Position numbers and translations under genes: made by a program. The notes beneath the pieces are model-generated. The model was not told the DNA's origin, did not search any database, and saw nothing but the letters and a program-made list of their open reading frames with translations. This document shows positions 1 through 6,962 of a stretch of 41,874 bases of DNA, in pieces (the stretch's first letter is position 1; each line of letters starts with the position of its first letter). This DNA is from a virus: positions 1 through 41,874 of IMG/VR virus record IMGVR_UViG_3300049478_000027. One strand, given 5' to 3'.

Positions 1-312
1 CTCGTCAGTCTCCCGATCTCCGAGTGCGACAACGAGCCGGTGGATGGGCGCTGCGGTTGCCGGCGCTCATTCTGTGGTTTTCTCTCGCGGATGGCGACGA
101 CGACGGCCCGCGTCTCCGAGCTCGAGATCTCGCGTGAGGAGTTCATCGAATGCCACGCGCGATCGCTGGAGGCTGGCGGATGGCTCCGCTATCTCAAAGC
201 GGAGGACGTGCGCGCCGAGGCTGAGGAGATCCTTCGGATCGCTTCTCTCTACGAAGCGGGCGATATCCTCGAGCGGCGCGGGAACAAGATCTACGCGCGA
301 GGGCCACAATGA
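1..312 (+). CDS. Small Cys-rich protein (DUF7715-like), 3' part; gene continues from right end
   Basis: This frame is open from base 1 without a start. The ATG at 41794 leaves the window in the same frame, so both pieces are one gene of about 128-130 residues cut by the linearisation point. The piece shows a Cys-rich stretch (DGRCGCRRSF) followed by MATTTARV. I recall this signature from small bacterial proteins labelled DUF7715, whose function is unknown. The C-terminal half is helical and charged. The stop overlaps the next ATG (ATGA). If the window were not circular, an ATG at 91 could be a start, but that would cut through the conserved part. Family assignment is from memory; the joining is seen directly. 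Confidence 0.75.
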   Translation, partial: LVSLPISECDNEPVDGRCGCRRSFCGFLSRMATTTARVSELEISREEFIECHARSLEAGGWLRYLKAEDVRAEAEEILRIASLYEAGDILERRGNKIYARGPQ

Positions 313-566
313 GCGTGAAACTGAAACTCAAGGCAGAGATCGAGCGAACGCTCGGCCTCCCCGAAGGCTCAATGGAGATCCGCGATCACGAGGGCCGCGC
401 GATGGTCTGTTATCGGCCCACGCCGACGCTCCCATCGCTGATCGAGATCGAGATCTATCGCTCCGTTCTCGACGAGGGAGCGTGGCAAGTGGCAGCAATC
501 CGCGATTCGATCTCTAATCACTATTGGGAAGATCTCAAAGTGCTCAGGGTGAAGGAGGAAGAATGA
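309..566 (+). CDS. Hypothetical early protein, 85 aa
   Basis: I do not recognise this protein. It is soluble and mixed alpha/beta, with an acidic C-terminus ending in KEEE and no membrane segment or cysteine cluster. The ATG overlaps the stop of the DUF7715-like gene (ATGA), and its own stop overlaps the next ATG, so it is translationally coupled in the first early operon. Codon use, rich in GATC-containing codon pairs, matches its neighbours. Confidence 0.7.
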   Translation: MSVKLKLKAEIERTLGLPEGSMEIRDHEGRAMVCYRPTPTLPSLIEIEIYRSVLDEGAWQVAAIRDSISNHYWEDLKVLRVKEEE

Positions 567-862
567 GTGCTCAAAAAATGTTCTGCGATTACGGCCACGA
601 ATGTTTGAGGGCCGTGCGGCTTATTCTCCCAGATATTATCAACGCTCCGGGGGTCTTCGTTGAAACTCTCTGCGCCTATCATTGGGGCTCTGAGATGATC
701 TTCCGCCGCGCGATCAATCGCCGAGCGATCGAGATCGAAAAGGCGGATCCTCGGAGGCAAAGAAAGGAGCTTCCGATCCTCTCTTTTCGCGAGGAAGCGA
801 AACTTCAAAGAGTTTGGCTCGCCAAAGATCGGCGTTGGAAGGGCGAACGGGGGGAATTGTGA
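563..862 (+). CDS. Hypothetical basic early protein, 99 aa
   Basis: The start is the ATG at 563, which overlaps the previous stop as ATGA and follows GGAGGAAG. The frame stays open further upstream to 524, but that extension would lie inside the previous gene. The protein has Cys-His residues near the N-terminus (MFCDYGHECL) and a strongly basic C-terminal half, suggesting nucleic-acid or protein binding. No family was recognised. The frame after its stop (GTG at 859) is open for 38 codons, but I do not support it as a gene. Confidence 0.65.
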   Translation: MSAQKMFCDYGHECLRAVRLILPDIINAPGVFVETLCAYHWGSEMIFRRAINRRAIEIEKADPRRQRKELPILSFREEAKLQRVWLAKDRRWKGERGEL

Positions 863-941
863 GACACGGCACGCAGAAGGCGGGGGGCGCGGGGGCGCTC
901 CTCGTAATGCGGCTCAAGTGGATCCTAAGTTCCGCTACCGT

Positions 942-960
942 AAATTTATCTAAAAGGAGG
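942..960 (+). promoter_or_regulatory. AAATTTATCT leader motif with strong Shine-Dalgarno
   Basis: AAATTTATCT (942-951), three bases, then AGGAGG (955-960), TTTTTCT and the ATG at 968. The same arrangement with the same spacing recurs at 9528-9546 before the holin-like gene. It may be a repeated 5' leader that enhances translation or is bound by a regulator. Confidence 0.4.
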
Positions 961-967
961 TTTTTCT

Positions 968-2119
968 ATGTCTGATTTGAGATTGGCGAATCGCGTGGAG
1001 GAGGCCATCGTGCGCGCTGAGCCCGCGCCAAGATTCACGAAATCCTGGCATCCTTTCTCGCACGCCCAAGTTCTCGACGCCATGGGCGAAGCCGTCACCG
1101 AGCGGAAACTGGAGATCGTGAAGAAGGAGTACTCGCTCCAGACGAACGCCGAACGAGTCGGGCGGATGATCGCTTGCTGGGAGATCGCTGGCCCCGAGGG
1201 CAGAGGCTACAATCACGGGATCTCGATCCTAAACGCCACCGACATGACTTCGGCGGTCGTGCTGGGCGCCTACGAGAAGATCTTCATCTGCTCGAATTTC
1301 TGTTTCCGCATGGCCACGGAGAAAGTGGACTTCCGCCGGCACTCCGGGGGGCTCACTTACGAGGAACTTCTCTATCTCTCGCGGGAATCGCTGGCGCTCC
1401 TCATGCCGAAATTCGAGCGTCTCTCCGCGTGGCACGCGAGGATGCGCGAGATCCGGCTCTCCGGCGCTCAGGCGGCGCTCCTCACGGTGGCGGCCATGAA
1501 GCGCTCGCTCATCCCGCCAGCTCGCTTTCCCGCCTTCTTTGATGCGCTCGGCGGGATGGCTTCGGAGAAGTACGGCGATGATCGTGGGACACTCTGGGGC
1601 TGGCACGCCGCCGCGACTGAGATCATGAACGAGAACTCAATCCTCACGATCCTCTGGAAACAGGATCAACTCAACTACTTCATGGACGAGGAGGCTCCGA
1701 CTCTGCTCGCCCGCGGATCCGACGCCGGCTTCGCGCTCACGGACGGCTCGCTCAAAACGATCGAGAAGGAAGGTTTCGCAACCTACAACGCGAAACGGCA
1801 ACAGGAGCGGATCGAACTTTCCGCGGCCAGCGCGGAGATCAAGAAATCCTACGAGGAGCAGAAAGCGGCCAAGGCCAAGGAAGAGAAGGCCAAGGCCACG
1901 AAGAAGGCCCAGAAGAAGGCCGCTCGGATCGAGGCGAAGAAAATCAAGGAAGAGCGGAAGGCGGAGATCGAGGCTCCGAAGAAAATGCAGAAAGAGTTCC
2001 GCAAGAGAAAGAGGGAGATCTCGAAACGCGTCGCCGCCAAGGCCGCGGCGGAAGGCGCGAAGATCCCGGCCTCGCTGAAGGTCGAGCCGAGGCCCATCGA
2101 GCCGCTCGAAGAAGACTGA
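968..2119 (+). CDS. DUF932 phage/plasmid-like protein, 383 aa
   Basis: Residues about 15-260 fit the phage/plasmid DUF932 family, usually found in early regions of phages and on plasmids, with no settled biochemical role. Visible hallmarks are the NAERVGRMIACWEI segment, the GYNHGISILNATD strand-turn, and the helical part with HARMREIRLSGAQAALL. The last 90 residues (about 290-383) are an Ala/Lys/Glu-rich charged helix or coiled coil ending in an acidic tail. The start has an excellent Shine-Dalgarno (AAAAGGAGG). It is the last gene of the first early operon: a terminator follows within 20 bases. It is longer than a plain DUF932 domain because of the coiled tail. Confidence 0.75.
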   Translation: MSDLRLANRVEEAIVRAEPAPRFTKSWHPFSHAQVLDAMGEAVTERKLEIVKKEYSLQTNAERVGRMIACWEIAGPEGRGYNHGISILNATDMTSAVVLGAYEKIFICSNFCFRMATEKVDFRRHSGGLTYEELLYLSRESLALLMPKFERLSAWHARMREIRLSGAQAALLTVAAMKRSLIPPARFPAFFDALGGMASEKYGDDRGTLWGWHAAATEIMNENSILTILWKQDQLNYFMDEEAPTLLARGSDAGFALTDGSLKTIEKEGFATYNAKRQQERIELSAASAEIKKSYEEQKAAKAKEEKAKATKKAQKKAARIEAKKIKEERKAEIEAPKKMQKEFRKRKREISKRVAAKAAAEGAKIPASLKVEPRPIEPLEED

Positions 2120-2136
2120 ATCAGGCCTCAAAAGGA

Positions 2137-2169
2137 GCGGGCGTCGCCTTTGGGCGCCCGCTTTATTTT
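2137..2169 (+). terminator. Rho-independent terminator after the DUF932 gene
   Basis: GCGGGCG (2137-2143) pairs perfectly with CGCCCGC (2155-2161) and is followed by TTTATTTT. It closes the operon that begins at the 41056 promoter and separates it from the HTH-led operon. Confidence 0.8.
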
Positions 2170-2215
2170 GTTAATCCGATGCTGGAATCTTTCTCACTAT
2201 TTTTGAAAAAAGTGC

Positions 2216-2244
2216 TTGCTTTTTCCTTTTTGAGCCTTTATCAT
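2216..2244 (+). promoter_or_regulatory. Sigma-70-like promoter of the HTH regulator operon
   Basis: TTGCTT (2216-2221), a 17-base spacer, then TATCAT (2239-2244). It lies in AT-rich DNA just after a terminator and just before the HTH gene. A second possible -10 (TATACT, 2262-2267) lacks a good -35. The promoter at 41056 has the same TTGCT start and the same spacer length. Confidence 0.55.
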
Positions 2245-2282
2245 CCCTGATAGAGAGACGCTATACTATCCGATATATATCG
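2239..2282. promoter_or_regulatory. Two operator-like palindromes upstream of the HTH gene
   Basis: TATCA-TCCC-TGATA (2239-2252) overlaps the -10 box. CGATATATATCG (2271-2282) is a perfect 12-base palindrome touching the Shine-Dalgarno. This is the layout expected of an autoregulated repressor; the obvious candidate binder is the HTH protein encoded at 2296. Binding is inferred. Confidence 0.45.
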
Positions 2283-2295
2283 AAAGGAGGCCCAG

Positions 2296-2601
2296 ATGCC
2301 ACGATCTCATAAACCGCGACCATTGGACTTAGAGATTGTCCGATCGGCCCTCTACGGCGATAATTTGAAGAAACTCCTTCGGCGGCGAGGAGTCACGAAA
2401 TATCGCGTGATGAAAGACTGCCATATCGCCTACTCGACACTCTGCGAGTGGGAGGCCGGCCGCCGGCGTCCGAGCGAGGAGCTCGCTCTCCGCGTGGGCC
2501 GATATCTAGGGTTGATCGGGAAGAATGAGCTCGATATCATTGAGCTTCGATTCCAACTCTCTGATATCCGGGGCCGGCTCAAACGGCTCGGCGTTCGTTA
2601 G
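2296..2601 (+). CDS. HTH transcriptional regulator (XRE/Cro-like), 101 aa
   Basis: Residues 20-75 form an XRE/Cro-type helix-turn-helix: DNLKKLLRRRGVTKYRVM, then CHIAYSTLCEWEAGRRRPS as turn and recognition helix, with the ALRVGRYLGL helix after it. A short charged helical tail follows (residues 79-101), too short for a CI-type cleavage or oligomerisation domain, so Cro-like or a small regulator. The start has AAAGGAGG at good spacing. It is the first gene of its operon and sits directly behind two palindromes, so it probably controls its own promoter. Nothing else in the window shows lysogeny, so it need not be a prophage repressor. Confidence 0.75.
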   Translation: MPRSHKPRPLDLEIVRSALYGDNLKKLLRRRGVTKYRVMKDCHIAYSTLCEWEAGRRRPSEELALRVGRYLGLIGKNELDIIELRFQLSDIRGRLKRLGVR

Positions 2602-2632
2602 TCAACAAATTCTATCAAATAGGAGGTGCCTA

Positions 2633-2884
2633 ATGGCGCTCAAGAAATCGGATCTCGAAGGGATCCGTGAGATCGTTGAGATCTCGAAACTCATCGGGGA
2701 GGTGCAGAAGACTATTACGATCAAGGTCAATCCCTCTTACGATGTGGAGAAAGTGCTTGATTTGATCACGGGACTCTTCAAAGGCCTCCTCAAGCCGGAG
2801 TTTATCACGGCGCTGGCCGAGGAGAAGAAGGAAGAGGCGTTGGCGGCCGCGACAGAGGCGAAGGAGGGCTCTAAACTATGGTAG
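2633..2884 (+). CDS. Hypothetical early protein, 83 aa
   Basis: The start is the ATG at 2633 behind AGGAGG (TAGGAGGTGCCTA); the longer frame from 2525 would overlap the HTH gene. The protein is small, helical, with a short amphipathic middle (VLDLITGLFKGLL) and an Ala/Glu/Lys-rich C-terminus. No family recognised. It overlaps the start of the recombination gene by seven bases, so it is likely coupled to it, perhaps as an accessory factor. Confidence 0.65.
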   Translation: MALKKSDLEGIREIVEISKLIGEVQKTITIKVNPSYDVEKVLDLITGLFKGLLKPEFITALAEEKKEEALAAATEAKEGSKLW

Positions 2885-3849
2885 GCCCATCCGAAGCCAA
2901 GACGCCCAACGTGAGCGAAACCGTGGCTGGCGAGCGGGCCATCACGGAGACGCTCCCAGCGGCCGAGCTGGATCTGATCTCGATCCCCGAACGGGAGAGG
3001 GATATCGAGAAGGCGATCGAGGCCGTGGAGAAGCAAGTCGCTTTTTTCAAGAAGATCCGGCTCATCTCGCTTAAACTCACGAATCCAAAGGACTGGATCG
3101 TCCATCGGCGGGAGGGCGATGCGGAGGGATCTCCGTTTCTCATGGATCGCGGCGCCGAGCTGATCCGCCTCGCTTGGGGGATCGACGTGAGCGGCCTCCA
3201 GCTCTCGATCGAATGGGCCGAGGATCCGCTCGGAAAGTACTTCACTTATGTGGCCACCGGCAAGGCCTACTCGAAGAAACTCAACGCCTATCTGGAGGAT
3301 ATCGGCACGTGCTCTCAGCGCGATCAATTCTTCGGGAAGGTGGCCGGAAAGTGGAGACAAATCGAGGAGGTGGACATGACGGATATCCGTAAGAAAGCCG
3401 TCACGAATCTCTACAATCGCCTTATCAAGAGGATGGCTGGTCTCCTCAACATCACGCTCGATGACCTTCATACGGCCGGATTTAAAATCGAGGATCTCCC
3501 AGTCGCCGAATTCCGCCGCGGCGGCCAGAAGCGCGATGTTGCTCCAACCGAGCGGACAGAGAAGGCGAAGGATCTCGAGAAGGAGATCACGGAGATCGCG
3601 GCGATCCTCTCCGACGGAGATCCTGAACTCGCCGCTGGAGCAATCAAACAGTCGAGCTCGTTCGTGGGCACCGACAAGAAAGAGCGATACGCGAGGGCCG
3701 CGAAGGATATCACCTCAGAGCGATGGCTCAACACCACCTACGGGCGGATCAAGGATATGCTCGCCTCTGTCTATCCCGAAGAGTTCAAGAAGCGCTATCC
3801 TGGGGAGCCGTTGCCGAAGACGCGGGCCAATAACGGAGGCCAGAAATGA
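2878..3849 (+). CDS. Putative Rad52-like single-strand annealing protein, 323 aa
   Basis: Assigned by pattern and context. After a charged helix (about 40-65) comes a compact domain (about 68-200) with FLMDRGAELIRLAWGI, a strand ending YFTYVATGKAYS, the segment EDIGTCSQRDQFF, and DMTDIRKKAVTNLYNRLIKR. This order (helix with catalytic-like GAE, beta hairpins, Cys-Ser-Arg-Asp turn, then a helix ending in N-R-x-K-R) is what I know from phage Rad52/Sak-like annealing proteins. The rest is linker and charged helices. The next gene is a Cas4-like exonuclease, the usual partner. Alternative: another phage DNA-binding family. Overlaps both neighbours. Confidence 0.5.
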   Translation: MVGPSEAKTPNVSETVAGERAITETLPAAELDLISIPERERDIEKAIEAVEKQVAFFKKIRLISLKLTNPKDWIVHRREGDAEGSPFLMDRGAELIRLAWGIDVSGLQLSIEWAEDPLGKYFTYVATGKAYSKKLNAYLEDIGTCSQRDQFFGKVAGKWRQIEEVDMTDIRKKAVTNLYNRLIKRMAGLLNITLDDLHTAGFKIEDLPVAEFRRGGQKRDVAPTERTEKAKDLEKEITEIAAILSDGDPELAAGAIKQSSSFVGTDKKERYARAAKDITSERWLNTTYGRIKDMLASVYPEEFKKRYPGEPLPKTRANNGGQK

Positions 3850-4847
3850 TGCCCTCCGAATATCTGGAAATCGAATCAGATCTCAAAGGAGCGCTCGATA
3901 ACCATATCCTCTCCGAGAGGAAGGAGTTCGGCCGCTGGTCGAATTGGGCCGGGGATCTGGGCTTCGCGTGCGATCGCTACCAAGTGCTCTCGCGCCTCCA
4001 CCCGGAGCTCAAGCCGCTTCCCGATCTTGGACTCCTCAAAATCTTCCGTGTCTCCAGTCTCATGGAGGATCCGAATCTCGAGCTCATGAAGAAGGCTGGG
4101 ATCAAGGTGGTGGAGCAGCAGCGCTCCTATGCTTGGCGCGAGAAAGAGATCTCGGGGAGGATCGACGCCCGGGTGGATATCGAGCGTCTCGCCGGCCGCG
4201 TACCGCTCGAGCATAAGGCGCTCTCGCCGAATCTCTTCCGAACGGTACTCAAACATAAGGAGGAGGGGATACCGCTCACGAAATCGAAACTCTCCTATCT
4301 GAGGAAATATCCGGGCCAGCTCTCGGCCTACGCGTTGATGGATGGATCGGAGCATGGCGTTTGGTTCTATTTCGAGAAATCGAGCGGCGATTATTTCTTT
4401 TGGATCCTCCCGCTCGATCTCTGCTACGCTGAGGAGCTCGTCCAGCGTGCCGAGCGCACGAATGCCTCGGTACGATCTGGAGAGATCCCCGCGGCGGCCC
4501 GGATAGATCTCTGCGAGCGCTGCGAATTCTCGAAAACTTCCTGCTTCACGGGTCTAGCTGGAGGCGAGGGATTCGAGATTATCCTCGACGATGCGGATCT
4601 CGAGGAGGCGCTCCGCCGGCGGGCGGATCTCGAGGCCTCGGCTCATGAGTTCAAAGAGCTAGACGAGGATATCAAACAGCGCTTCCGAGGCAAGGAGGCG
4701 ATCGTTGGGGCCGATCCAGGTTGGATGATCCGCTCCAAACCCTACGAAACATCCAAAATCGTGCTACCTACGCCGGAGCTCAAGGCCGCGTATTCGGTTA
4801 AATACACGGCCTATCGGGCGACAATCGAAAGGCTCGAAAAGAAATGA
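3846..4847 (+). CDS. Cas4/RecB-type PD-(D/E)XK exonuclease with Fe-S cluster, 333 aa
   Basis: Nuclease core: D107 in GRID, then E122 and K124 in LEHK (the D...ExK metal site), and Q158/Y162 in QLSAY (the Q-x3-Y motif of RecB-family nucleases). Four cysteines flank it: C42 (GFACDRYQ) before the core and C223, C226, C233 (CERCEFSKTSC) after it. This is the Cas4/AddB-type 4Fe-4S arrangement with a Cx2Cx6C tail. It likely makes 3' single-stranded ends for the upstream annealing protein. No CRISPR genes are present, so this is a recombination nuclease rather than an adaptation one. The last 90 residues are acidic and helical. Overlaps upstream gene by ATGA. Confidence 0.85.
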   Translation: MMPSEYLEIESDLKGALDNHILSERKEFGRWSNWAGDLGFACDRYQVLSRLHPELKPLPDLGLLKIFRVSSLMEDPNLELMKKAGIKVVEQQRSYAWREKEISGRIDARVDIERLAGRVPLEHKALSPNLFRTVLKHKEEGIPLTKSKLSYLRKYPGQLSAYALMDGSEHGVWFYFEKSSGDYFFWILPLDLCYAEELVQRAERTNASVRSGEIPAAARIDLCERCEFSKTSCFTGLAGGEGFEIILDDADLEEALRRRADLEASAHEFKELDEDIKQRFRGKEAIVGADPGWMIRSKPYETSKIVLPTPELKAAYSVKYTAYRATIERLEKK

Positions 4848-4891
4848 TTCTGAGCGGAAGCGGAGCGGCGGGAGGATCAAAAAAACCCTGC

Positions 4892-4900
4892 TTATCCACT
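4892..4900 (+). promoter_or_regulatory. DnaA-box-like nonamer
   Basis: TTATCCACT matches the DnaA box TTATCCACA at eight of nine bases. It lies in the 105-base gap (4848-4952) just upstream of the replication gene. One near-match could be chance; it is reported because of its position. The rest of the gap is pyrimidine-rich and has a small CGCTC/GAGCG hairpin next to the start codon. Confidence 0.3.
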
Positions 4901-4952
4901 TGTGTCCCTCTTTTCTTCTCGCCCTCCGCGCCCCCGCTCGAGGATAAGAGCG

Positions 4953-5714
4953 ATGAAACGCGGGAAAAAAATCGATACGTGGTATCCGTTTTTTATCGAC
5001 AAATGGCTCTTCGGCTCAACTCGGCATGAGCTCATTGTGAGAAAGGAGGATGGCCAGATTATAGATCTCCGGGGAATTTGGATGGATCTCCTCACGCTAT
5101 CGAAGAAGGATGGCGGCTGGATCCGGGCCAATGAGACAACGCCGTATCCTCTGGAGCAACTCGCTGGAATGTTTTACGTTCCGATCGAGCTTCTAAAAAT
5201 GACGATCACTATAGTTAAGAAAAAAAATAAGATTTCAGAGCCTTCTCCCGGGATCTTTTTTGTGCTGAGCGAAGGGAGCGGAGCCTATTCGATCACGGAT
5301 CGCTGGAAGCGTGAAAAAGAAAAGGGCTTTGGGCAGAGTTCCCTATTTGCGGAACAGACTTCCGAAAGTCCGGAAGCAATATTAAAAGAAACAAAAGGAA
5401 ATAAAAGTAAAGAAAATATTAAGAGTTATCCCTCTCCTCTCTCTGAAGAAGCGATCGATTTCCAATTCAAATCGTTCTGGGCCGCCTATCCGAGAGAGGG
5501 AAGGGAGGCCAAAGTCGAATCTCGGAAAAAATTCGGCGCTCGCCTCAAGGAGGGGAATCTCGCGGGAATCATCAAGGCCGTGAACAACTATAACGATTTC
5601 CTCCGCTATGAAAAGAATGAGCGGAATTTCAACCGCCGCGCCATGGGCGCCAAGGTCTTCCTCGGCGATCGCTGGAAGGAGTTCGTAGATCTCAAAGTGG
5701 AGAAACCGCTATGA
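4953..5714 (+). CDS. Phage replication initiation protein (lambda O / DnaD-like), 253 aa
   Basis: The N-terminal domain (about 5-95) is a winged-helix of the phage replisome-organiser type: WYPFFIDKWLFGSTRHEL, then GIWMDLLTLSKKDGGWIRAN and a PLEQLAGMF recognition helix. A Lys/Asn-rich linker (about 140-160) leads to a C-terminal domain beginning DFQFKSFWAAYPREGREAK (170-188) and ending with FLGDRWKEF. This F-W-x-A-Y-P module is standard at the C-terminus of phage initiators and helicase-recruiting proteins. I chose the ATG at 4953; a GTG at 4902 in frame would add 17 Arg/Pro-rich residues. No helicase gene was seen, so the host helicase is probably recruited. Confidence 0.75.
   Translation: MKRGKKIDTWYPFFIDKWLFGSTRHELIVRKEDGQIIDLRGIWMDLLTLSKKDGGWIRANETTPYPLEQLAGMFYVPIELLKMTITIVKKKNKISEPSPGIFFVLSEGSGAYSITDRWKREKEKGFGQSSLFAEQTSESPEAILKETKGNKSKENIKSYPSPLSEEAIDFQFKSFWAAYPREGREAKVESRKKFGARLKEGNLAGIIKAVNNYNDFLRYEKNERNFNRRAMGAKVFLGDRWKEFVDLKVEKPL
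5378..5431. other. AT-rich purine-strand segment inside the replication gene (candidate origin)
   Basis: About 54 bases with roughly 18% G+C, almost all A on the + strand, in a genome that is otherwise G+C-rich. It encodes the Lys/Asn linker of the replication protein. Lambda-like phages carry their origin inside the initiator gene, next to an AT-rich unwinding element. I see no clear iterons beside it. Confidence 0.35.
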
Positions 5715-5809
5715 GCGAAGCAGAGGCCGTTCTTCTCGGAGGAATACTGGGATTAATTATTTCTATGTTGGGCCAAATTTTTGTCTATCTAATCAGAAGG
5801 AAGAGATGA
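5711..5809 (+). CDS. Tiny single-span membrane protein, 32 aa
   Basis: The ATG overlaps the replication gene's stop (ATGAG), and its own stop overlaps the next start (ATGA). The product is a hydrophobic span (about residues 7-27, with GGILGLIISMLGQIFVYLI) followed by RRKR, a cytoplasmic anchor by the positive-inside rule. No function can be given. Its survival between two overlaps supports it being real. Confidence 0.5.
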   Translation: MSEAEAVLLGGILGLIISMLGQIFVYLIRRKR

Positions 5810-6186
5810 TCGAATTCTCTATCCTCTCCCCGATCCGATCGCTCAATGAACTTGAGCGAGGAAGATCCTCCCGTATCGCGTGGGCTGTTCGCCGGAATCT
5901 CGAGTATGCCTACCAATGGGCGATTATTGCGGCGATAGGCCGGCCGGAGATCCCTTGTCGCTGCCATTGCCAGCTCGAGATCCTCTCCCGACGAGCTCGA
6001 CTTCTGGATCCCGATAATCTCCGAGGAGGAGCAAAGCGCCTCGTGGATGCGCTCCGCCATCTGGGCTGGATCTGGCGCGATTCTCCACGCTGGCTTGATC
6101 TCTCCGTGGAACAGATGGTGGATCGAAAAAATCAACGAACAGAGATCAAGATCACCTATGAGGATCCCGAGAAGGCCGCGCGATGA
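5806..6186 (+). CDS. RusA-like Holliday junction resolvase, 126 aa
   Basis: Matches the RusA endonuclease pattern: DPDN (D68, D70, N71), K77, then LVDALRHLGWI with D81, D92 as a third acidic position, and a closing VDRKNQRTEIKI strand where RusA proteins carry Q-R/K-x-E. RusA dimers cut four-way junctions, which fits a role after annealing-type recombination and before packaging. Length (126) is normal for the family. The acidic pair that usually reads DD near the end of the active site appears as RD here (R91-D92), so activity is probable but not certain. Confidence 0.75.
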   Translation: MIEFSILSPIRSLNELERGRSSRIAWAVRRNLEYAYQWAIIAAIGRPEIPCRCHCQLEILSRRARLLDPDNLRGGAKRLVDALRHLGWIWRDSPRWLDLSVEQMVDRKNQRTEIKITYEDPEKAAR

Positions 6187-6401
6187 TAAGCGAAAAGGAG
6201 AAAAAAGAGATCGACGAATTGGCCAGATTCATGGATCTCTTCGCCCTAGCCTCCGCTGATTCCGCGGAAAAAATAGCTATCGTCTATAGGGAATTTGAGC
6301 GGCTTCTCAGAGATTCGATTCACGCATGGCTGGAAGTCAAGATGGAGAAACTCCGGCTCGAGATCTATCGACAAGAGATCCAAGGATTATGGCTTATATG
6401 A
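6183..6401 (+). CDS. Hypothetical helical protein, 72 aa
   Basis: Almost entirely helical and charged (EKEKKEIDELARF, then EKIAIVYREFERLL). No motif or membrane segment. Coupled by ATGA to the resolvase gene and overlapping the next small gene by 13 bases. Function unknown; helical early proteins of this size often act by protein binding, which is only a guess here. Confidence 0.6.
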   Translation: MISEKEKKEIDELARFMDLFALASADSAEKIAIVYREFERLLRDSIHAWLEVKMEKLRLEIYRQEIQGLWLI

Positions 6402-6520
6402 GAAGCGGCGGGCTATGGCCGAGTGAGTTGAGATTTGCCCGATCGGTCGGCCTCCTCGTCGGTTTCTACGCTGGCCGGGACTCGGAACGGATGAGGCTAA
6501 AAAAAGGAGGGGCATCGTGA
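6389..6520 (+). CDS. Small protein with GFYAGRDSER segment, 43 aa
   Basis: Start chosen at the ATG at 6389, behind AAGGA. A weakly hydrophobic middle (SVGLLVGFYAGRDSER) is followed by a basic tail. The stretch LLVGFYAGRDSER recurs exactly in the 54-residue protein at 8441, with 36 of 39 identical bases, and a second short block upstream is also shared. The two are probably products of one duplication; this copy has lost most of the membrane span. Confidence 0.5.
   Translation: MAYMRSGGLWPSELRFARSVGLLVGFYAGRDSERMRLKKGGAS
6396..6490 (+). repeat. Diverged repeat, copy 1 (partner at 8333-8533)
   Basis: Two blocks match downstream DNA in the same order: 6396-6420 against 8333-8357 (about 21 of 25 bases) and 6452-6490 against 8495-8533 (36 of 39). 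The spacing differs: about 31 bases between blocks here, about 137 in the other copy. Confidence 0.6.
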
Positions 6521-6723
6521 GTGATTTTATTATGGAGATCGGGAAACGAGAGGATCTCTTGAAGAAGATCCAAGCGCTGATTGAGGATCCCGAGAAAGTC
6601 CTAGAGGTGAGGATGGCGCGCGAGACGATAGAGATCTTCGATGGGCTGAGGCTTATAGAGACAGCGCCAACGGGGCGCGTGCGGATCGAGCTGATCGTGC
6701 AAGATAAAAGGAAAGGATCGTAG
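6517..6723 (+). CDS. Hypothetical protein, 68 aa
   Basis: GTG start overlapping the previous stop (GTGA) behind a strong AAAAAAGGAGGGG. The protein looks alpha-beta: a helix with KREDLLKKIQALIEDPEKV, then strands ending VRIELIVQD. No family recognised. Probably soluble. Confidence 0.65.
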   Translation: MSDFIMEIGKREDLLKKIQALIEDPEKVLEVRMARETIEIFDGLRLIETAPTGRVRIELIVQDKRKGS

Positions 6724-6725
6724 AG

Positions 6726-6962
6726 ATGCCGAAAAAACTCTATCGAATGAGTGAGGCCGAGCTGGCCGAAATGACGAAAATCGCCCAGATGCCGGTGATG
6801 TATCTCGGCGGCGGAACGCCGATTTTCGATCATCAGGAGGCGGCGAATACTTTCTGGAAGAAGCTCGCCAAACTCTACGGCTTCCTCTGGCATTCCGTAG
6901 AGCCGGCGCCCGGGGCGGATCTCCGCTCCTTTCTTGCCGAGCCGATCGAGCCGGGGAAATGA
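6726..6962 (+). CDS. Hypothetical protein, 78 aa
   Basis: Unrecognised soluble protein with a short N-terminal helix (MSEAELAEMTKIAQM), a glycine turn (YLGGGTP) and a helix containing FWKKLAKLYGFLW. Its stop overlaps the next ATG (ATGA). The Shine-Dalgarno is weaker than most here (GGATCGTAGAG). Confidence 0.6.
   Translation: MPKKLYRMSEAELAEMTKIAQMPVMYLGGGTPIFDHQEAANTFWKKLAKLYGFLWHSVEPAPGADLRSFLAEPIEPGK

Noticed and set aside
859-975. GTG-started 38-codon frame after the 99-aa early gene
   Set aside because: It overlaps the previous stop, but it runs through the leader and the Shine-Dalgarno of the DUF932 gene and the product looks random.
4902-4952. GTG 4902 as start of the replication protein
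   Set aside because: The added 17 residues are Arg/Pro/Ser-rich and unlike the family, which starts near the WYPFF segment; the ATG at 4953 fits better.
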